In this document: positions 35,998 through 46,889 of the stretch, in pieces
Position numbering within the stretch: the first letter of the stretch is position 1
Layout: every line of letters starts with the position of its first letter
NCBI RefSeq assembly: GCF_023159225.1
Contig: NC_063188.1
Location: 15,459,086-15,523,085, forward strand
Direction of reading: 5' to 3'
DNA length: 64,000 nucleotides
Origin: Perognathus longimembris pacificus
Lineage: Eukaryota > Chordata > Mammalia > Rodentia > Heteromyidae
Notes under the pieces: generated by a model
The model's input: the letters and a program-made list of their open reading frames with translations, nothing else
Told to the model about the DNA's origin: nothing
Database searches by the model: none
Program-made: the position numbers and the translations under genes

Positions 35998-36225
35998 AGA
36001 GTATAGTGGTCAAAGCTGGACATTGAAGTTATATATACATGAACAGAGTTAAAATTCCAGCCCTGCTATTTGTTGCTAGTTAACTCTGGGCCTCTATGTC
36101 CTTACCTATCAAATCGGGACAATAACAATAATTCCTGCATTAGAAGATTATTGCAAAGATTAAGTGTAATAGCACATTCAAAACTCTTGAAAGTGGTAAG
36201 AGTTCAATATATGGTAGTAGTTACA
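35998..36225 (+). mobile_element. MIR element
   Basis: AGTATAGTGGTCAAAGCTGG (tRNA-related head), CCTGCTATTTGTTGCTAGTT (core), then ATTCCTGCATTAGAAGATTA and GTGGTAAGAGTTCAATATAT. Nearly full length. Confidence 0.85.
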
Positions 36226-36895
36226 CTTCTTAGCATTCCTGGAATGAAAGAGTGGGTTAGAAAAAGGGGCAGTGTTTTTCAATTCTAAATAGGAATATGT
36301 ATTCACTTCTAGCTAAGGGGTTCCACATGTGTTCCGAAAGTCAAGTCCCCTAAAAGAGGGGCACAGGAAGGATCATTGTTGAGAGGGCTGGAGACTTCAC
36401 TGTTTTGAGCTATAGAGATAATAGCCTGGGAAGTGAGTGACCAACATATCTGTGGCAGAGTTCCCACAGCAAGCAGACCCGAGTCCAAGGTTTGTGTGCA
36501 TGTGATTCACGAAGCAATTGCTTCTGGAAGAACTAGGTAAGCAGCACACAGGACAGGAAGCAAAACAAGGCTGGAATCTCAGCCTCACCCTTATCCTTCA
36601 GGGAAGCTGTGGTATGAAAATTACACATCAGAACTGGACTTTGATATTTCGGCACCACTCAGTCATTGGCTAAGACCTGCCCTGAAGGAAAGTAAACTCA
36701 CCGGCTCTTCTGGCTTCCTGAGCTTTTAAGAAAAGAAAAACATTCTAATCGTTCAAGGGGAAATTTCCTAAAAGGATTATGAGTACAGACCATTAAAAAC
36801 AAAACACATTGTCAGTTTCTTACAAAAGTAAACAGATTGCTACCACAAGATCCAAAAAGCACACTCCTGGGTTAGAACTGAAAATATATGTCTAC
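36226..36895. other. unique DNA
   Basis: Nothing recognisable. Confidence 0.45.
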
Positions 36896-36900
36896 AGGAA

Positions 36901-36994
36901 GTAGAGGTGTAGCTCCAGTGGTAGATTACCAGCCTGGGGGGGGGGGAGGAGGCAGTAAGAGATAGCACAAAGCCCAGAGTTCAAACATGAATAC

Positions 36995-37039
<45 letters not shown>
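36901..37039 (+). mobile_element. tRNA-like SINE fragment with (CA)n tail
   Basis: GTGTAGCTCCAGTGGTAGAT and CCAGAGTTCAAACATG resemble A and B boxes of a Geo/ID monomer, split by a G-run, ending in about 20 CA units (36998-37039). Confidence 0.6.
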
Positions 37040-37042
<3 letters not shown>

Positions 37043-37067
37043 TTTATATACACAAAGAATCCTACTC

Positions 37068-37255
37068 ACCCGTTTTATTGCCAAGGTGACGTACAGAGGG
37101 TTATAGTTACATACTTAAGGTAGTGAGTACATTTCTTGTCCAACTCTTTAACCCTTCCCTCATTTTTCTCTCACTTCCCTCCCCCCCGAGTTGTACATTT
37201 AGTTTATGACATATTGTCTTGTAAGTATTGCAATTGCATTGGCTCGCCTTAGCAG
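37068..37255 (-). mobile_element. L1 3' end fragment, antisense
   Basis: GTTTTATTGCCAAGGTGACG, then GTACAGAGGGTTATAGTTAC and a C/T-rich stretch are the same 3'-terminal module seen at 2991, 39637 and 61752. Confidence 0.75.
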
Positions 37256-37880
37256 TTTCATTCTTAATGGCTAGAACTTGGAAGCAACCTAACAGTCTTC
37301 AGTAGATAAATAAATGTTAACTGCATCCAAACAGTACAATATTGTTCAGGCTGAAAAACAAAGATCCATCAATCCATGATGACATGAAGAAACCTTAAAT
37401 AGGTATTATCATGTGTGGAAGTCAATGTGAAAATTCTACATCTTGTACAATTCCAGTTATAAGGCACTCTGGAAAAGGGAAAACTATGGAGAAAATTAGA
37501 ACATCAGTTGATTGGCAGGAGTTAAAAGGCATGAGTATAGCACCGTAGCTATTTAAGACAATGAAAATATTAGGTGATGTTATCACAAGGGATACGTGTC
37601 ATTATACATTTGTACAAATCCATACAATGTTCCAAGTCACCAAAAGGAAAACTGTGTAACTGTATCATAATCTAAGGAGTTGGGATTAATGATAATATCT
37701 CGCTGCAGATTTATCAGTTGTAATAAATTGCTATATTTTTGGCAAATGTTGGTGATAGGGTAGATAGGGCATGTGTGGTGGGAGGTAGAGATCATATGGA
37801 AAGCCACGACTGTTCCTCTCAGTTTTTCTATAAATTTGAAAGTTTTGTAAACAAACAAAAAACAGAAAAAAAAACTATCC
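37256..37880 (+). mobile_element. ancient L1M 3' end, sense
   Basis: GAAGCAACCTAACAGTCTTC, GATCCATCAATCCATGATGA, CTTGTACAATTCCAGTTATA, AATCCATACAATGTTCC and an A-rich end follow old L1M 3' order. Confidence 0.6.
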
Positions 37881-37891
37881 ACAGCAGTTAT

Positions 37892-38112
37892 CCAGAGGCT
37901 GGTGGCTCATGCCTGTCATGCTAGCTACTGAGGAGGCTGAGATCTGAGAATCCCAGTTCGAAGCCACCCTGGGCAGAAATGTCTATGAGACTCTTATTTC
38001 CAATAAACTACCCCTCAAAATGCCAGAAGAAGAGCTGTAGCTCAAGAGGTAGAGCACTAGCCTTGAACATAAAATCACAGAGACTGTACCTAGTCCTTAA
38101 GTTCAAGCCCCA

Positions 38113-38173
<61 letters not shown>
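37892..38173 (+). mobile_element. B1-headed composite SINE with (CA)n tail
   Basis: Head GCTGGTGGCTCATGCCTGTC, linker TTATTTCCAATAAACTACCC, right half GAGCTGTAGCTCAAGAGGTA ... GTTCAAGCCCCAGG, then about 28 CA units (38115-38173) in the tail position. Confidence 0.87.
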
Positions 38174-38177
<4 letters not shown>

Positions 38178-38178
38178 G

Positions 38179-38300
38179 CAGCCAGGCACACTGATGTACA
38201 CCTATAATCCCAGCATTCAAGTGGCCATGGCAAAGAAAATCAGAAGTTGGAGGCCAGGTTCCAGAATAGTAAGATCCTGTCCATCTCCCCGCCCCCCATC
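38179..38300 (+). mobile_element. B1-like fragment
   Basis: AGCCAGGCACACTGATGTAC, ACCTATAATCCCAGCATTCA, then GAGGCCAGGTTCCAG: a B1 monomer starting directly after the (CA)n tail of the preceding SINE. Confidence 0.6.
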
Positions 38301-39204
38301 CATCCCAACTTCTCTAATCTTTGACCTTAATAATACCAGTAATTTAAATATATTGTCTAAATGTTATCAGCTAAAAACCCCAAGTCTCCTCCCCATTTAC
38401 ATCTAATATGGGTGAAACTCTGGGGATTTTCCACCACAGAGAACAATTCTTCTCCAACCTCTGAAGCTCTGACAGTCAAGAGGCATGCATGCAACAGGGT
38501 CCCAAATATGAGCTGATGGTTATACACACTTATATTCCCAGCAGGAGAAAATGGAGATTAATGAAGGAGTCATTTCTCCCAAGCACTTCCAAAAGCAAGA
38601 AAGGCAAATGCAGTTTGTTTCCATGATGTGGAAATGATGAAGTTTGGGGCTTCACCCTGGAAACTGGGACACTCTTGGGTTCATACTCTTACCACTGAGC
38701 AATCCTTTCTTTCTGTGAAAGGATACACATGTTTGCAGGTTAGTATTTCATAGACCTGCTTTTTTGAATGCAGACATTGGGGGCCCAAGAGTCGTCTTTC
38801 ATACAATACTCGCCGTCCTACTTAGTCAAACATGGTAATGTTTCTGCTTGTATAAAATTCTCAGGAACATGATGAACTTTCCATATTTGTTACAGAGATT
38901 CACTCTTGGGGGGGGAAGTGAGATGAGGGTAAAAAAAGTAATAGGGTAATTTTAATCAAAGTATAATATGGAAACACCAACACCACAATATATCCCTTTG
39001 TATAATGAATATGTACTAATAGATGTTTTTGAATGAGAAACTCATTCAAAGATGTTTTTAAAGGATAACACTATTGCTGTTTTGACATCTGCAGAACAGG
39101 ATGATGATGGGATCTGAGTTACACTTAAATCTTTTCAAGGAGGTGAATACATACTCTCACCTGGTCCATGGGGTTTACTTTCCAGGGCCACCAAGGGATG
39201 GCTG
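38301..39204. other. unique DNA
   Basis: About 900 bases with no named repeat or gene. Confidence 0.5.
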
Positions 39205-39217
39205 AAACAGTGGATGG

Positions 39218-39434
39218 GGGCGCTGGGAATAAGGCCCAGTGGCAAGAGTGCTTGCCTCCTATACATGACGCCCTGGGTTTGATTCCCTAGCACCACATAT
39301 ACAGAAAACAGCCAGAAGTGGCGCTGTGGCTCAAGTGGCAGAGTGCAAGCCTTGAGCAAAAAGAAGCCAGGAACAGTGCTCAGGACCTGAGTTCAAGGCT
39401 TAGGACTGGCAAAAAAAACAACAACAAAAAAACC
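39218..39434 (+). mobile_element. IDL-Geo SINE
   Basis: GGGAATAAGGCCCAGTGGCA to GGCTTAGGACTGGC plus A-rich tail. Perfect 13-bp duplication AAACAGTGGATGG at 39205-39217 and 39435-39447. Confidence 0.93.
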
Positions 39435-39636
39435 AAACAGTGGATGGTATCAAGGCCTCTACATACAGCTTCAGTGTGTCTTTCCTAAAATGCTTCAGAC
39501 CAGACATGCTACAGAGTTTGGACCATCTGCATGTACCTAAGGAGATATCTTGGGATGGAGAAACAAGTCTGAGCAAGAGATTCACTTATGTTTCACATAT
39601 ACTTTTTATTATATATACTGCCTGAAGGTAGGTTTT

Positions 39637-39990
39637 TAAATTTTTTATTGTTATTATAAAGGTGAAATACAGAGGGCTTACAGTTATGTAAGTCAGGTAA
39701 AGAGTACATTTCTTGGCCAGGGATATGGCCTAGTGGCAAGAGCGCTTGCCTGGTATACATGAAGCCCTGGGTTCAATTCCCCACCACCACATATATAAAT
39801 AATGGCCAGAAGTGGCGCTGTGGCTCAAGTGGCAGAGTGCTAGCCTTGAGCAAAAAGAAGCCAGGGACAGTGCTCAGGCCCTGAGTCCAAGCCCCAGGAC
39901 TGCCCCCCCCCCCAAAAAAAGAGTACATTTCTTTTTGGACAATGTCACCCCATCCCTCTTTCTCTCACATGAAAGTAATTTTATACAGTA
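39637..39990 (-). mobile_element. L1 3' end, antisense, split by SINE
   Basis: AATTTTTTATTGTTATTATA, GTGAAATACAGAGGGCTTAC, then the SINE, then CCCCATCCCTCTTTCTCTC. Same 3' module as the other L1 3' ends. Confidence 0.78.
39715..39918 (+). mobile_element. IDL-Geo SINE nested in L1 3' end
   Basis: GGCCAGGGATATGGCCTAGT to CAGGACTG, a C-run and an A-run. Perfect 15-bp duplication AAGAGTACATTTCTT at 39700-39714 and 39919-39933. The C-run between body and A-tail is unusual for the family. Confidence 0.93.
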
Positions 39991-40171
39991 TTTTAAATGA
40001 TGTTGTCCATGGAATAAAGTTTTGTGCCCTGATAATTTGGTTGCTCAGTATTGGATAATCTAGCATTTATGGATTCTAATACTTCCCAGAGTGTTTGCTG
40101 CACTATTCTGTTTGCTTGTTTAGCTTGTTCCTTGGTCAGTAACTTGATTAGAGTCATTTAAAGTAAATCTT

Positions 40172-40296
40172 TTTCTTTTAAGAGATAGGAATCTCACTAT
40201 GTTGCCCAGATGGACCCCAAACTTCTGGGTCAAAATAATTCTGCTCAGTCTCCTAAGTAGGGGAGACTATAGTAACATGCCACTGTACCTAGCTTT
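40172..40296 (-). mobile_element. 7SL-derived monomer (B1/PB1 type)
   Basis: TAAGAGATAGGAATCTCACT, ATGTTGCCCAGATGGACCCC and CTCAGTCTCCTAAGTAGGGG are the complement of a free 7SL-derived monomer. This is a true B1/FLAM form distinct from the composite's head. Confidence 0.75.
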
Positions 40297-40307
40297 AGGC
40301 TGAATGT

Positions 40308-40670
40308 TTATAATTGGTCACCTCTACATGGTAAGGCCATTGATGCCTTCGTTCTCTTTCTTCTTGTTATTATATTAAAACCTAGTTCCTGAAGGGTCAT
40401 CACCGGGTCTTTATAGCTCATTGAAGAGCCAAATATTGGTTCAGAGGTTGTGCTTAAACATGTTGCGCCAGGAAGCCTTCTTCTCTCTGATGATGGATCT
40501 GTGTGTGGGTAGAGGAAAACATTCAAAACTTCAGGTTGTTTTGAAGACTTCTCTGATTTTGCTTTTGCCAGGCTTCCTGATGCCTCTTCTGTGTGTGCAT
40601 GTGTTGTCTCTGTCAGCCAGGAGCCCGTGGGCGGCCTAAGCCTATTCTCATCTCTGCTGTACATGTGCAC
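40308..40670 (-). other. unassigned 120-codon open frame
   Basis: An uninterrupted minus-strand frame with mixed composition (many Ser, Thr, Glu, Lys; no membrane segment or known motif). Positions 40300-41080 carry no repeat I can name. It has no visible donor or acceptor partner, no promoter and no poly(A), and a 72-codon frame overlaps it on the other strand. It could be chance, a broken retrocopy or an unrecognised LTR. I do not call it a gene. Confidence 0.2.
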
Positions 40671-41099
40671 ATCCTCCTATTAACTCACAATATGTGGGAA
40701 GCATAGCAGCACCCTACAGTCTGTCACCTCTCCAAACACCTTACTATAGTCTTGCCTAGTCTGAAACAAGCACAAGACCTCAGGCTGATGGATCCACTAG
40801 CTCTCCCTGTTAGACTGCTACTGAATTTGCTACATTCACTGAGAATATTGTTACCCATAGGAGCATCAAAACTATTAGTTTGCACAGTCTTCCTCACCTT
40901 AAGATCCCAACAATACAGGGCAGATATGCATAGCCAAGTAGAGTGAGGCCAACCAAAGACACAGGCTGTTCTTATACAACGTTCGACAGTTCTCCTAAGT
41001 AAATACTATCTCAGGCTGCTTCGTGTGTTCGTTTGAGTTCCAGAATGTTAAGATGGTGGAGTTTAAAAAACACCTTTCATAGCTTTATTATTTATTTAT

Positions 41100-41295
41100 T
41101 TAGTTAGTTAGTTCCAGTACTAGGTCTTGAGCTCAGTTGAGCCACAGCACAACTTCCCACTTTTTTTGAGTAGTGTATTAGAGTTAAGAGTCTCATGGAC
41201 TTTCTTGTCCAGGTTGGCTTCAAACTGCGATCCTTAGATCTCAGCCTCCTGAGTAGCTAGGATTACAGGTAGGAGCCACCAGCACCCAGCTCACT
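41100..41295 (-). mobile_element. B1-headed composite SINE, right half shortened
   Basis: CAGTACTAGGTCTTGAGCTC, TTGAGCCACAGCACAACTTC, then linker and head ending CTAGGATTACAGGTAGGAGC. Confidence 0.8.
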
Positions 41296-41560
41296 TGGCC
41301 CTTTTTGCTTAAGGTTGCTGGTTTATCACCTGAGCTACACCTCCATTTCTATCTTTTTGCTGTTTAATTGGAGATAAGAATGCCCCAGATACGTGTGAAA
41401 CTGTAACCTCTCTGTACATCAGTTTTATAATAAAAACTTAAAAAAAAAAAAAGAATGCCCCAGATATTTCTACCTGGCTTCAAACCACAATCCTCAAATC
41501 TCAGCCTCCTCAGTAGCTAGGATCACAAGTGTGAGCCACCAAATCCTTGACAGTATAGCT
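41296..41560 (-). mobile_element. B1-headed composite SINE hit by a tiny L1
   Basis: GCTTAAGGTTGCTGGTTTAT, ACCTGAGCTACACCTCCATT, GTTTAATTGGAGATAAGAAT, then a 59-bp L1 insertion, then the head resumes and ends GCTAGGATCACAAGTGTGAG. It directly abuts the composite at 41100-41295 in the same orientation. Confidence 0.85.
41392..41450 (+). mobile_element. severely 5'-truncated L1 (59 bp)
   Basis: TGTGAAACTGTAACCTCTCT, GTACATCAGTTTTATAATAA and a poly(A) form the extreme 3' end of an L1 with its AATAAA signal. Perfect 16-bp duplication AAGAATGCCCCAGATA at 41376-41391 and 41451-41466. The complement of this module is what starts the antisense L1s at 2991, 37068, 39637 and 61752. Confidence 0.9.
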
Positions 41561-41566
41561 ATATAG

Positions 41567-42230
41567 ATGTTTCTTGAGGACAGAATTTTCCAAGCTTATG
41601 CCCTACTAGAACTCCAATCCTATCATTAATATTTTTATAAATAATTTTTATTCTTTGTCTTTGTTGGATTAATTTATTATTTCTTTTAGATGTTTGTATA
41701 TTCTCTGGTATTTTATACACACAATTCTGCCACTTGCTGCAATCTACATCATTTTACTTCTTCCTTTCCAATCTGTATGCTTTTTCTCTTTTACTTGCCT
41801 TATTGGGCAACTCAAATTCGGTACAAAATTGAATAGAGGAGGTGAGGTGAGAAAATCCTTCACTTGTTTTCTGACATGAAGGAGAAAGGACTGATGTATT
41901 ACATATTATGTTCTCTTTATCTTTTTTGTAGCTAAACAGCATTTAAAAATACACACAATTGATGACTATGTAGGAGATGATGTATTAGAAGATTATAGAA
42001 AGTTCTGCTAAAACATTAAATAAAAAAGTGCAATGATTGATCCTTTAGAACAAGCTCTCCTGCTAATTGGGTAAATGACCTTGAAGAAGTTCCTTCCCAT
42101 TAGGTTCTTTATCTCTAAAATGAGGAAGGTTGAACTGACCACACGTAATTGGTAGTTCTCAAAATTTAGAAAGAATCTGTTTTCTTAAAATGCTTTGCAA
42201 AGCATTGGAAATAAAAACTGAAAATATAAA
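41567..42230. other. unique AT-rich DNA
   Basis: No gene or named repeat. Confidence 0.45.
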
Positions 42231-42234
42231 TGAG

Positions 42235-43100
42235 ATTATATCACATAAGAAAGGAAAGAATAAAGAGACATGTTGAGAGAAAATATTTGACAACTATTCA
42301 TCTGACAAAGGGTCAATATGTCTAATGTATAAACAATTCAGAAACTTCAACAACAAAAAATCCAAATGATCCAATTTTTTAAGTGGACAAGTGATGTAAA
42401 TAGATGTTTTTCAAAAGAAGAGATACAAATTGCCAATGATTATGTGCTATAAATATCAGCATCACTAATCATTAAAGAAATACAAACCAAAACCACTCTG
42501 AGATGTCATCTTAACCTAATCTGAAAAGCAATTATAAGAAAAATAACAAATTATAGTGACATGGAGATATGGTCAAAGGAGCACACACAAACTTCTGCAG
42601 TGGCAGTATAAATTAGTGCAGCCATTACAGAAAACAGTATAAAAGTTCCTCAGAAAGCAAAATTAGATTTACCTTACCAAATTTTGGGTATATATCCAGG
42701 GGAAATATAATTAGCATATCAGAGAGACACTTGCACACCTATATTTATTGTGGCACTGTCCACAAGAGCCAGGATAGAGGTCTCCATCAACAAATGTATG
42801 GATAAAGATAATGTTGTATACATGCACATTGAAATATTATTCAGACCTAAAAATCCTATCATTTGTGAGAAAATATATTCAACTAGAAAATATTATAAAT
42901 AAAATAAGGCAAACAGAGAAAGATGAATACACTGTGTTCCTTTTCCCTTGTGGAAGCCATAAAGTGTTGATATCATAGAAGAAAAGAGCAGAATTGTAAT
43001 TGCCAGAGCTACAAAGAGTAGGAAGAGAGAGGATAGTGGGTAGTTGGATAATGTGTAGCAGAGTACAGTTAGATAGGAGGCCTAAGTTCAAGTGATTTGT
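42235..43100 (+). mobile_element. L1 3' region, sense
   Basis: GTCAATATGTCTAATGTATA, AAAGAAATACAAACCAAAAC, TGAGATGTCATCTTAACCTA, GTATATATCCAGGGGAAATA, CTCCATCAACAAATGTATGG, GAAATATTATTCAGACCTAA: the end of L1 ORF2 and the 3' region, well aligned but full of stops. Confidence 0.85.
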
Positions 43101-43119
43101 AAAGTACAGTCATTTTGGT

Positions 43120-43171
43120 ACATACATACATACATACATACATACATACATACATACATACATACATACAT
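43120..43171. repeat. (CATA)n microsatellite
   Basis: About 13 CATA units. Confidence 0.97.
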
Positions 43172-43204
43172 GTATGTCCACATACACATGCATACATCAC
43201 TTAG

Positions 43205-43330
43205 ATACTAATAGGGATTATGAGATAAGAGTCTCGTGGACTTTTCTGCTTGGGCTGGCTTTGAACCATGATCCTCAGATCTCAGCCTCTTGATTAGCTA
43301 GGATTACAGATGTGAGCCCCTGGTCACAGC
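43205..43330 (-). mobile_element. composite-SINE head and linker only
   Basis: ATGAGATAAGAGTCTCGTGG, GAACCATGATCCTCAGATCT and GATTAGCTAGGATTACAGAT form the complement of the B1-like head. The Geo right half is absent. Confidence 0.75.
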
Positions 43331-43334
43331 TACA

Positions 43335-43470
43335 ATTTTGAAGACAAGCTTTTACTAGAATTTTCTATGTAGCCCAGGATGGCCTTAAACTCACAATCCT
43401 CTTCCTTGAGCTTCCCCCACTTCTTACCGAGCTCTAGAATTAGAGGCATGCACCACTATTCCTGGATCTA
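43335..43470 (-). mobile_element. B1 element (7SL-derived)
   Basis: CTATGTAGCCCAGGATGGCC, then TTAAACTCACAATCCTC and AATTAGAGGCATGCACCACT give a classic rodent B1 in antisense, useful for comparison with the composite's head. Confidence 0.8.
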
Positions 43471-44229
43471 ACTGGATACTTTATATAATCAGAAGAAAAA
43501 AAGAGAAGCTGTTTGGATGAAGTACATGAAGTGGAAAAAAAAATACATGTAAGAAAAGTCTTTTAAACCAGGATACTCTATTCAGGCCATTGTTAAATAG
43601 AAAGATTGACAACACCCAAGAATATTGACACCTTAATAGGGGATCCTGAAGTTAACAGACTTTAACCCCAAAGGAATAAAACACTCATGACAAGATGCCA
43701 AGAAGCGAGGCCAGAACTTGGCACAGAACTTTTAATGTTGATCGTTAAACTTACACCACAAATTACTCTTGGGATCTTAGGTTGAAAGCAGTTGCATGGC
43801 TCTTTTTAGTCTTTGTTGAAGTTTATTTTATTTATTTTAAAATAATAATAGTAAAAATCCATGTGGACAAACTCTTCCAGTTCTCCCCAGCTCATCAAGT
43901 CTGGAATCCATCGCCTCTCTCCTGCTCCTCTTTGGGCTGCCTGCCCAGCGCTCTCTACTTCCCTGTGTGCCCAGACTGGCTGGGCTCATGTTTCCAAGAG
44001 TGAGTTCAACTTTGGATTTCCACTCTCAAGTAGAATATGAAAGTTTCCTTTAGAACTATTTCCTGTTTTGAATCACAGTGTATTTGTAAAAATTTGCCAG
44101 TAAAAACTAAAGGAATAAAGCCTAAGTGGAAAAAGAAGACTGAGGAAAAGAGATCATTCATTTTTATATACCATTCTTCAACCAACAAAAAAAGGGATTT
44201 ACATGCACTTTCACTGATATTTAGCTAAA
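43471..44229. other. unique DNA
   Basis: Nothing recognisable; frames at 43782-44228 are short and conflicting. Confidence 0.45.
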
Positions 44230-44460
44230 CTGACTCAATATTCATCTATTGAGTGCCTACTATGTGCTGGACCCTGGAATTTATGATTTTACCAATGTGG
44301 ATCTTTTTCATTTTTCTCCACAATGCTAGGATTGGGAATTGCCCTCTTGCTTTAGAGTTCAAGAACGGAGGCATAAGAAGCTAAAGAGACCTGCCCCAGG
44401 TCACGTTGCTGGGAAGATTGAAAATAGACTCTTTGGTCACCAGAGCTAACACGTTTCCTC
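44230..44460 (-). mobile_element. MIR element
   Basis: TTGAGTGCCTACTATGTGCT, then ACCTGCCCCAGGTCACGTTG and a decayed head match the MIR complement. Confidence 0.75.
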
Positions 44461-44763
44461 CCAGCCTTGCAGCTGCCTCTCCAGTTGAAGTTGTGGAGAC
44501 TGCAGTGAGCTGCTAAAATATGAGCAAAGGCATCCACCCTCGTCCATCAGATGACAGCACTGCATTAGTCTAATTTTACCAGCCTATTTATTTAGTGACA
44601 TTGTATAAGTTGGTTCAATATAGACAAAGGGTAGTTGCTTTGGCTCCTTGCCTAATCTGGTTTAAATGTACTGTTAAAGAAGTCTCCTTCACAAGCCATT
44701 GTTTTACTTAATGAGGAAATACTGGAAGCTGTCCCAGGAAAGCAGGGAGAAGAAAAGCACACC

Positions 44764-44985
44764 TTTTTTTTGGTGCCATTCCTGGGCTTGAACTCAGGTT
44801 CTGGATGCTGTCCCAGAGCTTCTGTGCTCACGGCTAATCCTCTCCCACTTGAGCCACAGGTCTCCTTCCAGGTTTCTGGTGGTTAATTGGAGATAAGAGT
44901 TTCATAGACTTTCCCATGTGGTCTGATTTGAACCAGAGTTTGAATCCTGAGTAGCTAGGATTACAGGCATGAGCCACCAGTGTGT
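44764..44985 (-). mobile_element. B1-headed composite SINE
   Basis: GGTGCCATTCCTGGGCTTGA, TGGTGGTTAATTGGAGATAA and GAGTAGCTAGGATTACAGGC in complement order, with a gap of about 15 bases in the head. Confidence 0.85.
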
Positions 44986-45942
44986 GGAAAACATGCCTTC
45001 TTATTGCTACTCTTAGTTGTTATTTCATCGGGTGTGTTAGCAGACTCAATAAGGTCCAAGAAAGAAACTAGTGTTGTGGGACTTGAAAAGGAAAACTATT
45101 TCTATTCTGAAATTATATTATACCTGAAATTCCCAAGAAGCTAATGATGTACTACACATACTTATGAAAATTCAGGATATAGGATAAAATTAATGTGTAA
45201 AATGAATTGCTTTTACATAAGCCAACAGCTGTCCATTGAAACTATAATGATGAAGAAGAGCTTCATCTTACTAAAAATATTATATGCCCAGCAGTGAGTG
45301 TGTATGAACTATGTAATACTTGTATGGAGAATCCTTTTAAACACTTTCTTCTTTATCACCTATCATCATCATCAATTATCCTAGCATCATTATAAGCAAA
45401 ACAAACAGACATGGTCCTAAGGTAATATGATGTGAAATATACGTCATCAAATATGGTCAGTCCTTATGGAAAAGTATAATGTGATTCTCATTGGCTACTT
45501 ACAAGAAAATGATAAGTAGAAGAATAAATTCCACCAGAAAAACATGTGGTATTGCACAGGGCAATTGATTTGTTCTTCGACAAATTAAAGACATAGGAGA
45601 GGGAAAGAATGCCTCTACGAATTAAAAAGATGAATATAGTTAACAATCAAATGTGGCTTTTATCTTTGTTTTGATATTGATTCTTATCATTCAACTGTAA
45701 AACAGGTTTTTGAGCAATTGGGAGACTTTGAACATGAACTTCATATTATATGAGAATGAGGGAGTAAAAGATTTAGTAGGTGTGATTATAACTTTAGAGT
45801 AACACAAAAATATTTAAAGAAAGGCATACTAAATAACTTTAGAGGGCAAAATGACATTTGGGTTTTGCCTTAAGGTAATTCATAAGAGGTAAAGAGGAAA
45901 AGAAGGAGTTATGGCAAAATCTTAATATTATATGTATTAGTT
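44986..45942. other. unique AT-rich DNA
   Basis: About 950 bases; nothing recognisable. Confidence 0.45.
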
Positions 45943-46175
45943 TGTTAGGGCTGCTATAACAAAATGTCATATACTAGATGGCTTAAAAATTCTCATTGAT
46001 CAGGAGGCTAGGAGTTTAAGATTAAGGTGTCAGAAATGTTGACTTCTTCTTCGACCTCAGCTCTTGGTTTGTAGATGGTTGATTTCCCTGGGGTGTCCCC
46101 AGTGGTCTGTCTCTATATATGCACTTCCCTGGTGCTTCCTTCTCTCAGTTTCCTCTCATTTTAAGAACACCAGTC

Positions 46176-46295
46176 ACAAGAGGGCATAGTGCTCCAGACC
46201 TGTAGTCCTAGCACTTAGGAGGCAGAAAAAGGAAGTCTTCAAGTTTGAGGCTAGCTTGAGCTATTTAGTGAGACCCAATTAAAAAAAATAAAGAC
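46176..46295 (+). mobile_element. B1 element inside MLT1
   Basis: GCATAGTGCTCCAGACCTGT, AGTCCTAGCACTTAGGAGGC and AGTGAGACCCAATTAAAAAA form a B1 monomer with A-tail. Confidence 0.75.
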
Positions 46296-46296
46296 A

Positions 46297-46492
46297 AGGC
46301 TGGGAAGGTGGCTTCGTGGTAGAGTGCTTGCCTAGCGTGCATGAAGCCCTGGGTCTGATTCCTTAGATTCCACATAAACAGAAAAAGCCCAAAGTGGTGT
46401 TGCGGCTCAAGTGGTAAAGTGTTAGCCCTGAGTAGGGACAGTGCCCAGGCCCTGAGTTCAAGCTGAAGGACTGGCAAAAAAAGAAAAAAACA
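46297..46492 (+). mobile_element. IDL-Geo SINE directly behind B1
   Basis: GGCTGGGAAGGTGGCTTCGT to GAAGGACTGGC and A-tail. It starts at the A-tail of the B1, so it probably inserted into that tail. Confidence 0.87.
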
Positions 46493-46889
46493 AAATCCTA
46501 CAAAATATACCAGTCAGCTTACATTATGGCCCACCTTTAAAGGTTTCACACTAACTTATTTCTTTCCAGTGCTTCCTTCATATATAGTCGCATTCTAAGA
46601 CACTGAGGGAAGAACTTTAATATATGAATTTTCAAAGATGATACACGCTTTATGTATATGTACATGCTTTTATGAATATTACATACAACATTCGGGAAGA
46701 GGACATAAAAGTCGAAATGAACAGATAGAAAAAATTGGCCTGGCCACTGAATAAGAAAACTATCCATCAGAAAGATGCCAATTGCCCCTAAGAAAATTTA
46801 TAATCTTTTACTTATTTCTATAAATGCAGTAACATTCATTTCCTGGAAATAAACAGGGTTTTAGTGTAAACATAAGCAAATAAGAATAA

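Larger units (their letters stand above)
45943..46645 (-). mobile_element. MLT1 LTR split by two SINEs
   Basis: The first part (TTAGTTTGTTAGGGCTGCTA to TTTTAAGAACACCAGTCA) and the second part (ACCAGTCAGCTTACATTATG to ATATGAATTTTCAAAGATG) together follow the complement of an MLT1 LTR. CCAGTCA is repeated across the insertion of 46176-46500. Old non-autonomous LTR, no coding capacity. Confidence 0.8.

Noticed and set aside
36901..36990. tRNA gene
   Set aside because: A and B box resemblance belongs to a SINE monomer; no cloverleaf-forming arms and a G-run interrupts it.
43120..43171. Possible satellite
   Set aside because: A single short (CATA)n run, not a tandem array of longer monomers.
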